From positions 333,217 to 397,216 of the forward strand of contig NZ_JACCBZ010000006.1 of assembly GCF_013408825.1 (NCBI RefSeq): a stretch of 64,000 nt of DNA, in the 5' to 3' direction. Source of the stretch: Mucilaginibacter tundrae. Lineage in GTDB: Bacteria > Bacteroidota > Bacteroidia > Sphingobacteriales > Sphingobacteriaceae. The notes below the pieces were generated by a model. That model was not told the origin of the DNA, searched no databases, and was given only the letters and a program-made list of their open reading frames with translations. Position 1 is the first letter of the stretch. Each line of letters begins with the position of its first letter. Positions 9,371-18,004 of the stretch are shown here, piece after piece. Made by a program: the position numbers and the translations under genes.

Positions 9371-9436
9371 TTTACTCACCCCGACTACGCTTCGCTGGTC
9401 GCCCCTGTCTTTCGCTGCGCGACAAAGAGGGGGATT
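9371..9436. repeat. Dispersed CTCACCCCGAC repeat, copy 1
   Basis: Palindrome-rich intergenic repeat beginning actcaccccgac, with gcttcgctggtcgcccct, then ctttcgctgcgcgacaaagaggggg. Closely similar units occur at 10999-11060 and 17896-17957. Non-coding. Confidence 0.75.
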
Positions 9437-9445
9437 TAATTTAAC

Positions 9446-10366
9446 TTAATGATCCGTCGTGGTAATATCAGAGTGGATCTTCATGGGAACCTTCATACCG
9501 CCGGGGATTTTTGGATTGTCCTGGATGTCGATAGTTCCTGATACATCTTGTTTTAGTTTTTCTTCAATTACCCAACCTGTTTTTCTATCAGCTTTGATGT
9601 CTGACGTTAATGTGCCGTTCAGGTCATATTTTACCGGCATACCGTTTATCTGGCTAACTTTGCCATCGCTAGCGGTAGTAATTTTAGCATCGCCATGTAT
9701 TTGGTAATAAGCATCGGTAACGTCCTGCAGTTGGTAGGTTGTAGAGATATTGGCCGCCATTACAGATTGCAGCGTAGTATTTATTGCCCAGGAATCGCCT
9801 TTTGATACTTTAATAGATGGATAGATAGCCAAAGTTTGTTCAAGGTTACCTTTAAAAGCACTTTCGCCGAATGATTGCATAAATTGGGCTTTCAACTGAG
9901 CTTTTTGTGTTTCGTCTATCTGGGGCATGCTGGTAAATATCGAGTTGATGATGGTTTCAATATTCTTTACCTCGAGCACGCGGCCTGATTTAGTAATAGT
10001 TACCGAGAACGGCTTGTTGATCATGGCTGATAAAAAGCTTGATGACAGATCCGCATTATCCTTTTTATCGGAGTTCATCTCAACCGTACCATTTGGCGAT
10101 ACTATTTTCATAGTGATATTGGCGTAGCTTACCTGCATGGTGTAAATTGTATCCTTAACATCGGTAATATTATAGGCGGTTTTGGATGTCATATCAACAG
10201 CCACATTTACATCCTGCCCGTTATAGCTTTGGAGTATTGATGAGGTTACTGTGCTAACGGTGTAATAGGTATTGCCTTTTACTAAGTTTAAAACCGGCTT
10301 TACTTTTTGCGCCTCGCATGGCGCGAGTATAATTATGGACAGTAAAAAGCTTAATAGAATTTTCAT
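9446..10366 (-). CDS. DUF6263-like exported protein
   Basis: The mature part (PVLNLVKGNTYYTVSTVTSS ... ) and the C-terminal ITTTD tail resemble the DUF6263 family of Bacteroidota secreted proteins of unknown function. From the ATG at 10366 there is a clean signal peptide (MKILLSFLLSIIILAPCEAQ). The ORF is open to an ATG at 10432 that overlaps the upstream stop as ATGA, which would favour translational coupling but put 22 residues before the signal. I prefer 10366 because of the signal peptide. Role unknown. Confidence 0.7.
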   Translation of the reverse strand: MKILLSFLLSIIILAPCEAQKVKPVLNLVKGNTYYTVSTVTSSILQSYNGQDVNVAVDMTSKTAYNITDVKDTIYTMQVSYANITMKIVSPNGTVEMNSDKKDNADLSSSFLSAMINKPFSVTITKSGRVLEVKNIETIINSIFTSMPQIDETQKAQLKAQFMQSFGESAFKGNLEQTLAIYPSIKVSKGDSWAINTTLQSVMAANISTTYQLQDVTDAYYQIHGDAKITTASDGKVSQINGMPVKYDLNGTLTSDIKADRKTGWVIEEKLKQDVSGTIDIQDNPKIPGGMKVPMKIHSDITTTDH

Positions 10367-10428
10367 GAAAATAGATGGATTTTTTAATTTATTGATTTGA
10401 TGCGTGAATGCTTCTTTTGAGATGCCGA

Positions 10429-10911
10429 TCATTCTACATAATATTTCTGTTCAACCTTTACTGTGCCTTCGCTGTTATCTGTTTTGATGTAAACGTGCAC
10501 TGTGTACAGGAAATTATCAAAAATATAGATATTATTGAATTGATCTACTCCCTGAAAATTCTTTTTTAATTCGGCAGATTTTGCCTGTCCTATCAGCTCG
10601 AGAATATATTTTGTATTAGTACTGGTATAAGTAACAATGTGCAGTACAAGTGGAGTGCTTGTTTTAATGCCATCGCCCATAATTACGCTTTCGCACTTTG
10701 AGGTGGCTGTTGTGCCTACATAATGCCGAAGTGTAAACCCATTCACTTCCTGACTGTACTCCTCTTTAAATGGCTTGCCCGAGGTTAGGAAATAGTTGGC
10801 ATCAGTAGTATTTATGGTAGCCAGATTGGTTAGGTCGGACATGGAAACGCTTTGCGCATGGGACGTCATCGCGCTTGAGCATAAAACCAGTATTACCAAT
10901 AGCTTTTTCAT
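10429..10911 (-). CDS. Small secreted protein of unknown function
   Basis: 160 aa with a signal peptide (KKLLVILVLCSSAMTSHAQ). The mature part is beta-rich with no family I recognise. It is followed by the DUF6263-like gene, with an ATGA stop/start overlap at 10429-10432, so the two probably form an operon of envelope proteins. Confidence 0.65.
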   Translation of the reverse strand: MKKLLVILVLCSSAMTSHAQSVSMSDLTNLATINTTDANYFLTSGKPFKEEYSQEVNGFTLRHYVGTTATSKCESVIMGDGIKTSTPLVLHIVTYTSTNTKYILELIGQAKSAELKKNFQGVDQFNNIYIFDNFLYTVHVYIKTDNSEGTVKVEQKYYVE

Positions 10912-10998
10912 TGTATCAAATATATATTATTTTTATGAGAGGTGCGAGGTGAAAGAGCGGGGAGCGGGTCTTTTTGCTGGTGGAAATACATGGCGCTT

Positions 10999-11060
10999 TG
11001 ACTCACCCCGACCACGGTGCGCTGGTCGCCCCTCTTTTCGCCTGCGGCAGAAAGAGGGTG
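10999..11060. repeat. Dispersed CTCACCCCGAC repeat, copy 2
   Basis: Same family as 9371-9436: actcaccccgac, gcgctggtcgcccctcttttcgcctgcggc, then agaaagagggtg. Lies between the leftward genes at 10429 and 11078. Confidence 0.75.
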
Positions 11061-11077
11061 TAGAATTTATTTTTTGA

Positions 11078-12199
11078 TTATTTGCCTTTATCATCATCAA
11101 CCGGCACCCTGCTTTTGGCTCGCTCCCTTTCCCACGACATTACCAGCCTTACCATGCGGTTATAGGTTTGCAGGCCGTGCGGTTGGTTATTTGCCTTTAA
11201 AAAGTCGTTATAAAACAGGCTGCTTATTACATCTATAGGGCTTTCGTGCGAGATCCAGTAATTGCGTTCGGCAACAAAATCCAGATGTACTTGTGGTAAC
11301 ACCCGCTTTTTTAGTTGGATCTGCAAGGTACTGTCGCGCATGTGCAGATCACCCATGCATTCGTCAACCAGTTCGTGCCAGGCGGAGTAGCGCAGCAGGT
11401 GGTCGTTCGATTTGATGCCGATTAGGAAACCTACAAAATTTGCTTCGTCCTCGGGGCCGTAACCCATTTGATGCGACATCTCGTGACAAGCCACAAATGG
11501 CCGCAGGAATACCGGCATCTGGTAGTTGATCTGCGATTCGGTGGTGTAGGGATTGTAGTAGCCTGATGTACCGAGGTAATTGATGACCGGGGTAAACAGG
11601 GATAGTTTGATATTGGGATGGTAAGTTTTAAAATCCGCGGAACTATCGGACATGGCCTGTACTGCTTTGATGGCGGTTTGGATGATGGCTTTGTTGCCTT
11701 GCTGCAAATCGGCAGGGGTTACGCGCTGGCGGGTGGCGTTGGCACTGTCGATTGCCAATTGGCTTAGGGTATAGAGTTGTTGGGTGGTATAGTCGCTATC
11801 GGCCAGTTTTAACCGTTTACCTGCGGATGGGCGGAAGTAATTCAATCCCCATAAAAAATAAAAACTTAAGGTTGCTATTTGCAGGGCGATGATGATGCCT
11901 AAGGCTAGTATACCGGCAGGCTTAAACTGCTTTTTAAACAATAAGCGTATCAGTTTAACAAAATAATAAACGATGAAACCAATGGCCACGAGGTATAAAA
12001 TATCGCCGACGCTAAAAGGGAACAGGTTAAATATAGGGTGAAGAATGTGGCAAATTATTGGGTAAATGCCTGTGGAATAATAGCGCTCGATGATTAAAGG
12101 ATAGTACTCTAGCCATTGCAGCAGGAAATAAACTGCCGCAAGTATTGCTATAATAATGATCCGTTTTTTTAAGATGCTGCTTTGGGGCCTTTTGCGCAT
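11078..12199 (-). CDS. DUF3810 membrane protein with zinc-peptidase-like motif
   Basis: 373 aa. Three hydrophobic segments occupy the first 125 residues. The soluble part contains CHEMSHQMGYGPEDEANFVGFL, an HExxH motif followed by an Asn/Glu-containing helix as in gluzincin-type metallopeptidases; this is the hallmark of DUF3810. It may be a membrane-bound protease of the envelope, but activity is not established for the family. It begins with a basic leader (RKRPQSSILKKR) that orients the first helix. A terminator lies upstream, separating it from the DUF2911 gene. Confidence 0.85.
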   Translation of the reverse strand: MRKRPQSSILKKRIIIIAILAAVYFLLQWLEYYPLIIERYYSTGIYPIICHILHPIFNLFPFSVGDILYLVAIGFIVYYFVKLIRLLFKKQFKPAGILALGIIIALQIATLSFYFLWGLNYFRPSAGKRLKLADSDYTTQQLYTLSQLAIDSANATRQRVTPADLQQGNKAIIQTAIKAVQAMSDSSADFKTYHPNIKLSLFTPVINYLGTSGYYNPYTTESQINYQMPVFLRPFVACHEMSHQMGYGPEDEANFVGFLIGIKSNDHLLRYSAWHELVDECMGDLHMRDSTLQIQLKKRVLPQVHLDFVAERNYWISHESPIDVISSLFYNDFLKANNQPHGLQTYNRMVRLVMSWERERAKSRVPVDDDKGK

Positions 12200-12238
12200 G
12201 TGGTAAATATAGCGGATAAATTATCTGCAGAAAAGCAA

Positions 12239-12273
12239 AAAAGCCACCGGGATTATCTCCTGATGGCTTTTAT
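12239..12273 (-). terminator. Terminator after the DUF2911 gene
   Basis: aaaagcca (12239-12246) pairs with tggctttt (12264-12271), with further partial pairing inside, and an A-run on the plus strand gives a U-tract for leftward transcripts. Confidence 0.7.
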
Positions 12274-12293
12274 ACATAATTGTTACTTGTAGC

Positions 12294-12812
12294 TTATTTT
12301 GTTTTTACCGGCACTTTAAGTTCGTCCCACATCAACTCAAAACCATCGCCGTTAATTTTATAAACCAAACGCTCGTGCATAACAGATGCTTTAGGCTTTA
12401 CAGTTACACGTAAAACATCTTTTGATGCATCATACTTAAATGCGCCCCATTGGTTGGCTACGCTATTAAAAATGATCGTCCATGTTTTTTCGCCGGGAAT
12501 GGCGAAGAAATCGTATGTACCAGCAGGTAAGGTCTTTCCTTCAACCGTAATGTCTTTAGTAGTGGTAAAGCGGGTAGCTTCATTAGCACCGGTGCGCCAA
12601 ACGGCATTGTAAGGCACTAAGCCGCCCCAAATTTTGCGGCCCTTTACAGATGGGCTGCCATAGTTAATAGTAATGGTTGCGCCATTAACCACGCCGCTAA
12701 CGCTATCGCGCGGGCTGGCAATGGGTTTGGTTGTTTGTGCCATAGCGGCACTGGTAAACATACAGGCCACTACTAAAAATAGTACAGCCTTTAAGCGAAA
12801 TGTTGTTTTCAT
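12294..12812 (-). CDS. DUF2911 periplasmic protein
   Basis: 172 aa with a signal peptide (VLFLVVACMFTSAAMAQ). The family core is evident: ASPRDSV, GATITINYGSPSVKGRKIWGGLVPYNAVWRTGANEATR, LPAGTYDFFAIPG and WGAFKYD. This is DUF2911, a common Bacteroidota secreted protein of unknown biochemical role. Single gene with its own terminator. Confidence 0.92.
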   Translation of the reverse strand: MKTTFRLKAVLFLVVACMFTSAAMAQTTKPIASPRDSVSGVVNGATITINYGSPSVKGRKIWGGLVPYNAVWRTGANEATRFTTTKDITVEGKTLPAGTYDFFAIPGEKTWTIIFNSVANQWGAFKYDASKDVLRVTVKPKASVMHERLVYKINGDGFELMWDELKVPVKTK

Positions 12813-12924
12813 AATCAGACAAATAAAGTGATTTATAATGTAAAGATAGGATTAGCGTCATATTGTTACACAAACCGCAAGAAATTTTAATATTATGGCA
12901 TTAGCATTAATATTGGCACGAATT

Positions 12925-12999
12925 ATGAATAATATTTATTACAGGAAACCCACATTGCAGTTAGGAATTGACCTGAATAAGGTTAAACAATTGTTGTGA
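12925..12999 (+). CDS. Candidate 24-residue small ORF
   Basis: ATG at 12925 opens 24 codons to TGA at 12997. The peptide begins MNNIYYRKPT and ends NKVKQLL, basic and moderately amphipathic. A rho-independent terminator starts four bases after the stop, and a partial -7 box (taatattg) lies just upstream, so this has the layout of a free-standing small gene rather than a leader of the glycosyltransferase. I recognise no family; it could also be the 3' part of a small RNA. Confidence 0.4.
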   Translation: MNNIYYRKPTLQLGIDLNKVKQLL

Positions 13000-13003
13000 G
13001 TTT

Positions 13004-13033
13004 TTTACCCTTGCCGCGAGGCAGGGGTTTTTT
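13004..13033 (+). terminator. Terminator after the small ORF
   Basis: acccttgcc, gcga, ggcaggggt: a near-perfect GC-rich stem followed by tttttattttc. It ends the short transcription unit at about 12915-13033, before the GT39 gene. Confidence 0.75.
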
Positions 13034-13071
13034 ATTTTCTGATTTTCGCGCAGTATTATTTACTTTGCTGC

Positions 13072-14730
13072 ATGAAGGTACAAAACAAGCTATTTTACAT
13101 ATTATTGTTTGTTTTAGCGCTGATCGTCAATTTTTCAGGCATCAATGTAAAGTTTTTCACGGACGACCCGGGGCTGTACGCTTCCATCGCTAAAAACCTC
13201 ATCTACAAAAAAGACTATTTACAACTATTTACCTATAACCAGGATTGGCTGGATAAGCCGCACTTTCCGTTTTGGATGGTGCTATGCAGTTTTAAACTGT
13301 TCGGTATAAGCGAATGGGCATATCGGTTACCCGCGCTTTTATTTTTTATGCTGAGCGCGTTGTATACCTGGCTGTTCAGCAAAAGATATTACGGCGCGGA
13401 AGTTGCCGCGATGGCGGTTTTAATATTGATGACCTCGCTAAGCATCATTATGAGTAATACCGATGTACGCGCCGAGCCTTACCTTATGGCTTTTGTTATT
13501 GGCAGTATATACCATGTTTCACGATTGCACGAGCGTTATAAACTCTCGGATCTGATATTGGCAGCCCTGTTAACCGCCTGCGCTTTAATGACCAAAGGGC
13601 TATTTGTAATGGTAGCCATTTATGGCGGCTTACTTGGGCAGGTTTCGTTTGAGCGGAGGTTTAAAAGCCTTTTTAGCTGGAAGTGGCTGTTTTTGGCTTT
13701 GCTGATCATCGTGTTTATTATGCCTGAGTGTTATGCGTTGTACATACAGTTTGACGCGCATCCTGAAAAGATTGTTTTCGGCAGGCAACATGTATCAGGC
13801 ATCCGGTGGTTTTTGTGGGACAGCCAGTTTGGGCGGTTTGTAAATAACGGGCCGATCACCCGGAAATCTGCCGATGTATTTTTCTTTGTGCATACGTTGC
13901 TTTGGGCCTTCGCGCCCTGGTGTTTGATGTTTTACTACGCCGTGTTTAAAAGCCTTAAAAGCATCTACCAAAAACAAAAACTGACTGAATATTATACCCT
14001 GAGTGGCGGTTTGTTATTGTTGTTGTTGTTTTCGGTATCGAAATTTCAGTTGCCGTTTTATACCAATACTATTTTCCCGCTGTTCGCGGTGATCACCGCG
14101 CCGTATTGTTTTAAGCAGCTGAGCAGCGCTGGTAGCGCATTCCGGCTGGTTGGGCAATGGGTTTATATTGTTGCTTTCCCGGTTTTGGTGTTGATCATTA
14201 ATTATTTTTCAAAGCCTGATCAGGAGTTGTGGTTTTATGTAGATGTGCTAATTGCTATACTGGTAATTGCCTTTATCTGCTATAAAATCAAAGTAAATCA
14301 CATTAAGGTTTTCCTGCTGAATTGTACGGTGGTGCTGTTTGTAAATTTTTATTTGAACACCGTTTTTTATGAGCAGATTACCGCTTATAAAGGCCAGATA
14401 ACCGCCGCGGATTATTTGAACCAGCCTAAATTCGACCACCTGCATATTTATTCGCTACGTACCGAGAACAACATCTTCCAGTTTTACAACCATAAGCATG
14501 TTGATTTTATCCCGCTGGGAGATTTCCAAAACTTTAAGCCCGTTGATAGCGCGGTATTTTATGTAAACCAACCATCCATGGATATTTTGGTGCAGAGCCA
14601 TGCACAATTTAAGATATTGCAAACTTTTACCGATTATCCGCAAGAAAATATATTGCCAAAGTTTGTGAATAGGGCAACACGGGAGCAGGTTTTGGGTAAG
14701 GTTTATTTGATTGAGAAGCAGGGTGATTAA
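13072..14730 (+). CDS. GT39-family membrane glycosyltransferase (paralogue)
   Basis: 552 aa with about ten to twelve transmembrane helices and the same landmarks as the gene at 3669-5393: DDPGLYASIAKNL, QDWLDKPHFPFWMV, DVRAEPYLMAF and KFQLPFYTNTIFPLFAV. This is an ArnT-like glycosyltransferase that uses polyprenyl-linked sugars at the membrane. ATG at 13072 (KVQNKLFYILLFVL) gives an immediate first helix. A near-consensus -7 box (ta-c-tttgc) lies just upstream, about 13054-13062. Acceptor unknown. Confidence 0.87.
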   Translation: MKVQNKLFYILLFVLALIVNFSGINVKFFTDDPGLYASIAKNLIYKKDYLQLFTYNQDWLDKPHFPFWMVLCSFKLFGISEWAYRLPALLFFMLSALYTWLFSKRYYGAEVAAMAVLILMTSLSIIMSNTDVRAEPYLMAFVIGSIYHVSRLHERYKLSDLILAALLTACALMTKGLFVMVAIYGGLLGQVSFERRFKSLFSWKWLFLALLIIVFIMPECYALYIQFDAHPEKIVFGRQHVSGIRWFLWDSQFGRFVNNGPITRKSADVFFFVHTLLWAFAPWCLMFYYAVFKSLKSIYQKQKLTEYYTLSGGLLLLLLFSVSKFQLPFYTNTIFPLFAVITAPYCFKQLSSAGSAFRLVGQWVYIVAFPVLVLIINYFSKPDQELWFYVDVLIAILVIAFICYKIKVNHIKVFLLNCTVVLFVNFYLNTVFYEQITAYKGQITAADYLNQPKFDHLHIYSLRTENNIFQFYNHKHVDFIPLGDFQNFKPVDSAVFYVNQPSMDILVQSHAQFKILQTFTDYPQENILPKFVNRATREQVLGKVYLIEKQGD

Positions 14731-14738
14731 TGGGCTGC

Positions 14739-14878
14739 TACCACAAGCGCAATGTCATATAGCCTCCTCTAAATCTCCCCCAGAAGGGGAGACTTTAGCT
14801 TCGTCCACATTTTTTTAAGTCCTCTCTGCCGGGGAGGATTTAGGTGGGGCTTAACTTAATGACATTGCGCTTGTGGTA
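14739..14878. mobile_element. Nested palindromic elements: 36-bp repeat pair inside a 20-bp inverted repeat
   Basis: Outer arms 14739-14758 and 14859-14878 are perfect reverse complements over 20 bases (taccacaagcgcaatgtcat). Inside lie a left arm (14761-14795) and right arm (14817-14852) of the same 36-bp repeat that bounds the DUF559 element in leuS. This reads as a non-autonomous element inserted near the centre of an older palindrome. Confidence 0.8.
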
Positions 14879-14911
14879 ATTAATTAGCATGGCTGGTAAA
14901 CCCAGCATAAC

Positions 14912-14970
14912 CCACAAGCGGGACGCTTGCGGTAGCGGTGGTCATGCTGAGAAACTCGAAGCATGACACC
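14912..14970. repeat. Short dispersed palindromes
   Basis: cacaagcgggacgcttgcgg (14913-14932) recurs exactly at 16687-16706, and gtcatgct..agcatgac (14941-14968) is a separate hairpin. Part of a repeat-rich 360-base gap upstream of the lipoprotein gene. Confidence 0.6.
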
Positions 14971-15090
14971 CTCTTCATCTTACCGACATCAGTTGCTAAA
15001 ATACTGACCACTGGCTGAAATTCAGGGGTTTAATAATTACTGTAGCACTTTAAGCTTAAATTTCGTAATCTAAATTATAAACCTTTAATT

Positions 15091-15534
15091 ATGAGAAACC
15101 TTTCAATCCTACTGTTGGTAATTTTATGTTTGAGTGCCTGTAAAAAAGGCTCAAATAATTTGCCAATTACGCCCGCTTCGTTGTCTGGTAGGTGGATTCG
15201 GCAGTCTTCCACCACTAGGTTTTACACAAATGGAAAACTCACCAATACCGCTACAGTTACCTTTAATACAACTGGCAATAGTTTCACTAATCCTAATATT
15301 GCTATTTATTTTAGCGCCCAAAATATCGGCACTTATTTACAACCCGGGCTTAGCGGTGTTCCATTTACCTATGTGATTTCCGGAAGTCAACTGACTATAG
15401 ATTTTGGCAGCTACGACACCAATATTCCTATCCGTTATACTATTAAATCAGTAACAAGTACGCAATTAGAATTAGTGGATGGGACGTCCTCCGGAGATGG
15501 GACAATAAACGATACCGTTTATCTTAAAGATTAA
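15091..15534 (+). CDS. Small lipoprotein, lipocalin-like
   Basis: 147 aa with a lipoprotein signal (LSILLLVILCLSACKKG; lipobox LSAC, Cys 17). The mature part is beta-rich (LSGRWIRQSSTTRFYTNGK, LTIDFGSYDTN), in the style of small lipocalin-like or META-like outer-membrane lipoproteins. Preceded by repeat-rich intergenic DNA. Function unknown. Confidence 0.7.
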   Translation: MRNLSILLLVILCLSACKKGSNNLPITPASLSGRWIRQSSTTRFYTNGKLTNTATVTFNTTGNSFTNPNIAIYFSAQNIGTYLQPGLSGVPFTYVISGSQLTIDFGSYDTNIPIRYTIKSVTSTQLELVDGTSSGDGTINDTVYLKD

Positions 15535-15820
15535 GGAAAGTGTTTGATAAGCGGGGTGTCAACTTGCATGTTATTATTCGACCTAATTTGTCGTTCTGAC
15601 TTCTATGTTAATTTAATGTCACACGCGGCAAGCGCCAGTAAAGGAGGTTTATTTGATAACTAAGTAAGCTCCAGTGCTTTTTTTTAATAAAGTGTTCCGG
15701 CCCGCTCATTGCTGCATTTTGTCAGGCATTTGCGCGCTTTAAAGCCTTCTCATTCTCAACTAAATAAACGCTATATACCGCAGGGCCATCTTCGAGAAAC
15801 CCTGCGGGACTGAAAATAAC
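15535..15820. other. Intergenic stretch without recognisable features
   Basis: About 290 bases between convergent genes. No ORF, tRNA or convincing terminator was found apart from short T-runs near 15680. Confidence 0.5.
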
Positions 15821-16396
15821 TTATATATGTTTAAATGTTATTTCCATAAGCTTAATTTCTTTTCCGCCGGTGATGTCATACATAGCAGTTACCTGCGTAT
15901 GATCATCTACCATTTTAAGTGTCTCGCGCATTTTCATTTCTTTTCCGGTCATCGGATCCAGTTCTATACCAGTAAGGGTGATCGTTTTCGTAGCAGCATC
16001 GTAGGGTCCTTCCATGTTGAGTACACCTGTGCCCATGTTATCTACATACGAGCTGAAAAACAATTTCTTCATATTGTCATAGCCTGTGATAGATACCGCC
16101 TCATAGGGCATTCCATTGAAAGACGCGGAGATATTACCTTGCTGGTATCGTCCGCCAAGTATCATCTTATAATCTACAGTACCGGTGCTTTTCGACGGCG
16201 GTTGGCCGGGGGCCATCCACAAAGTTATATACTCCGACCACTTACCATTAGCTGCAGCCAGTATCTTCTGCATGTCGCCCGGTGTCATAAAGTCCGTATA
16301 TTTTTTCATCGCATCTGCATCCTGTGCCAAGGCCCGGCTACCTATTGAAATTAAGCTTATACAAGCTAATAAGAACAGAATTGTCGTCTTTTTCAT
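15821..16396 (-). CDS. DUF1579 secreted protein
   Basis: The mature region matches DUF1579: a helical start (MKKYTDFMTPGDMQKILAAANGKW), then a beta-barrel-like run with YKMILGGRYQQGNISASFNG, SITGYDNMKKLFFSSYVDNMGTG and a METFKMVDDHTQ-like end. I start at the ATG at 16396 (MKKTTILFLLACISLIS), which gives a good signal peptide; the longer start at 16411 adds five residues. Role unknown. Confidence 0.82.
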   Translation of the reverse strand: MKKTTILFLLACISLISIGSRALAQDADAMKKYTDFMTPGDMQKILAAANGKWSEYITLWMAPGQPPSKSTGTVDYKMILGGRYQQGNISASFNGMPYEAVSITGYDNMKKLFFSSYVDNMGTGVLNMEGPYDAATKTITLTGIELDPMTGKEMKMRETLKMVDDHTQVTAMYDITGGKEIKLMEITFKHI

Positions 16397-16686
16397 GTGG
16401 TTTGTTTTCAATAAAAATATGAAAAATATTTCACCGGCAAGACATTTTCAATATTGAGTTAAGGTTTAAATAAACTATTTCGACGGTGCTGTCGGAAACG
16501 GATGGTAATAAGAATAAACCTGCCATACTAAAAGTAAAAGGGCTACCCAAACGCAAACCACGTTGCCCAAGAAAGACGGTTTGTTAACTTATTTAACGTC
16601 TTTTGATTCTGATCATTGAACTTTCTACGAGTTTCAACCGCCCCCCCGCTTGGTTGAATAGCATACTAGTAAACTAAGCCTAAATC

Positions 16687-16706
16687 CACAAGCGGGACGC
16701 TTGCGG
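16687..16706. repeat. cacaagcgggacgcttgcgg repeat, second copy
   Basis: Exact 20-base match to 14913-14932; internally palindromic (aagcg/cgctt). Lies in the 350-base gap between the DUF1579 and FAH genes, which otherwise shows nothing recognisable. Confidence 0.6.
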
Positions 16707-16744
16707 GAACGGGGAATCGCACTTGCCCAACGCTTTTAATAACT

Positions 16745-17809
16745 TTATCCATTTCCACCTTTGCTTCCGCCTTCAACATCGTTATGTTTTTCACTGGTCG
16801 AAGCATAGCCTAATATTTTTTTTAACTCCAATATCGAAAAATCGCTATCCGCTTGTTTGATGATATTTCCCAGCATGCCTAAGCCTGTAACCTCCATTTC
16901 AACCAAATCATTAGGTTGCAGCCATTGGGCTTGGTAGTTGGGGTTGTTTAATTTGGCGGTGCCGTTGAGCTCCAGGAAACAACCTGTACCTACTGTGCCG
17001 GAGCCGATGACATCGCCGGGGAAAACATCGCAACCATAGGCGCAACGCTCAATGATCTCGGCGAAAGTCCAGTCCATATCCGCCATAGTGCCTGCGGATA
17101 CCTGCTTGCCATTTACGTGGCATACCATTTTTAAATTATAGTTGTTACCGGTATGGCCGGATTTGGTTGGCACTTTGTAAGCTTCCAGTTCATCAGGCGT
17201 TACCAGCCAGGGGCCAATGACGGTAGAAAAATCCTTTCCCTTTGCCGGACCAAGATTCAACAGCATCTCTTCCATTTGCAGGGTGCGGGCGCTCATATCA
17301 TTCATAATCATATACCCGGCGATGAAACTGTCCGCCTCAGCGGCACGGATATTACGCCCTTTTTTGTTTAGTACCACGGCTACTTCCAACTCAAAATCCA
17401 ACTGCTGGAAATGGTCGGGCATACATTCCACTTCGCCGGGGCCTTGTATGGCGTTATGATTGGTGAAATAGAATATCGGGTACTGGTCGAACTCGGGTAT
17501 CATCCCTGCTCCCCTATTTCTGCGGGCGGTTTCTACATGCTGACGGAAGGCATAAGCATCGCGGCATGAGGTAGGGTGCGGCACAGGTGCTATCAATTCA
17601 AAAAACAACTCTTCCCGGGCTTCCAGCTTCCCGCTGCTGATGGCGGCATTTACCTTTTGCGCGCGCTCCATTAGTTCATCACCACCCCACAAAAACCCGT
17701 TCATATTATCAGGTATCAGCTTATCGCAGGAGTTTAGATTATAAATATGCCCGTTTATGTAAATACCAAGGTGCTCCCGGTCTTCGGTTTTGTAGGATAC
17801 TAATTTCAT
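16745..17809 (-). CDS. Fumarylacetoacetate hydrolase family protein
   Basis: Likely the last step of tyrosine breakdown, splitting fumarylacetoacetate, given hmgA and hppD next door on the other strand. Family landmarks are FELEVAVVLNKKGRNI (metal-binding Glu pair), GYMIMNDMSARTLQ, AKGKDFSTVIGPWL and VFPGDVIGSGTVGTG. From the ATG at 17809 (MKLVSYKTEDREHLGIYING) the protein is 354 aa, normal for the family. The upstream extension to 17890 reads low-complexity sequence and is rejected. The C-terminus ends in Gly-rich residues. Confidence 0.88.
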   Translation of the reverse strand: MKLVSYKTEDREHLGIYINGHIYNLNSCDKLIPDNMNGFLWGGDELMERAQKVNAAISSGKLEAREELFFELIAPVPHPTSCRDAYAFRQHVETARRNRGAGMIPEFDQYPIFYFTNHNAIQGPGEVECMPDHFQQLDFELEVAVVLNKKGRNIRAAEADSFIAGYMIMNDMSARTLQMEEMLLNLGPAKGKDFSTVIGPWLVTPDELEAYKVPTKSGHTGNNYNLKMVCHVNGKQVSAGTMADMDWTFAEIIERCAYGCDVFPGDVIGSGTVGTGCFLELNGTAKLNNPNYQAQWLQPNDLVEMEVTGLGMLGNIIKQADSDFSILELKKILGYASTSEKHNDVEGGSKGGNG

Positions 17810-17895
17810 GGTTATGGTTATTGGTTGATCAAAGCTAATGCTTTTAGTTGATTTGTGAAGTGGTTGATTAGGTTGATTTGTTATTCGCACGCAGA

Positions 17896-18004
17896 TTACT
17901 CACCCCGACTGCGCTGCGCTGGTCGACCCTCTCTTCGCCTTCGGCGGAAAGAGGGTGAAGTTCTTTTTTGTTTTACCTCTTTTCCGCAAAGCGGAAGAGA
18001 GGGT
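17896..18004. repeat. Dispersed CTCACCCCGAC repeat, copy 3, plus related hairpin
   Basis: 17896-17957 repeats the unit at 9371-9436 (actcaccccgac, gctgcgctggtcgaccctctc, gccttcggcggaaagagggtg). 17975-18004 is a second strong hairpin (ctcttttccgc aaa gcggaagagag). Confidence 0.75.

Noticed and set aside
17810..17890. Longer start of the FAH-family gene
   Set aside because: The extension is low-complexity, and the family starts at MKLVSY.
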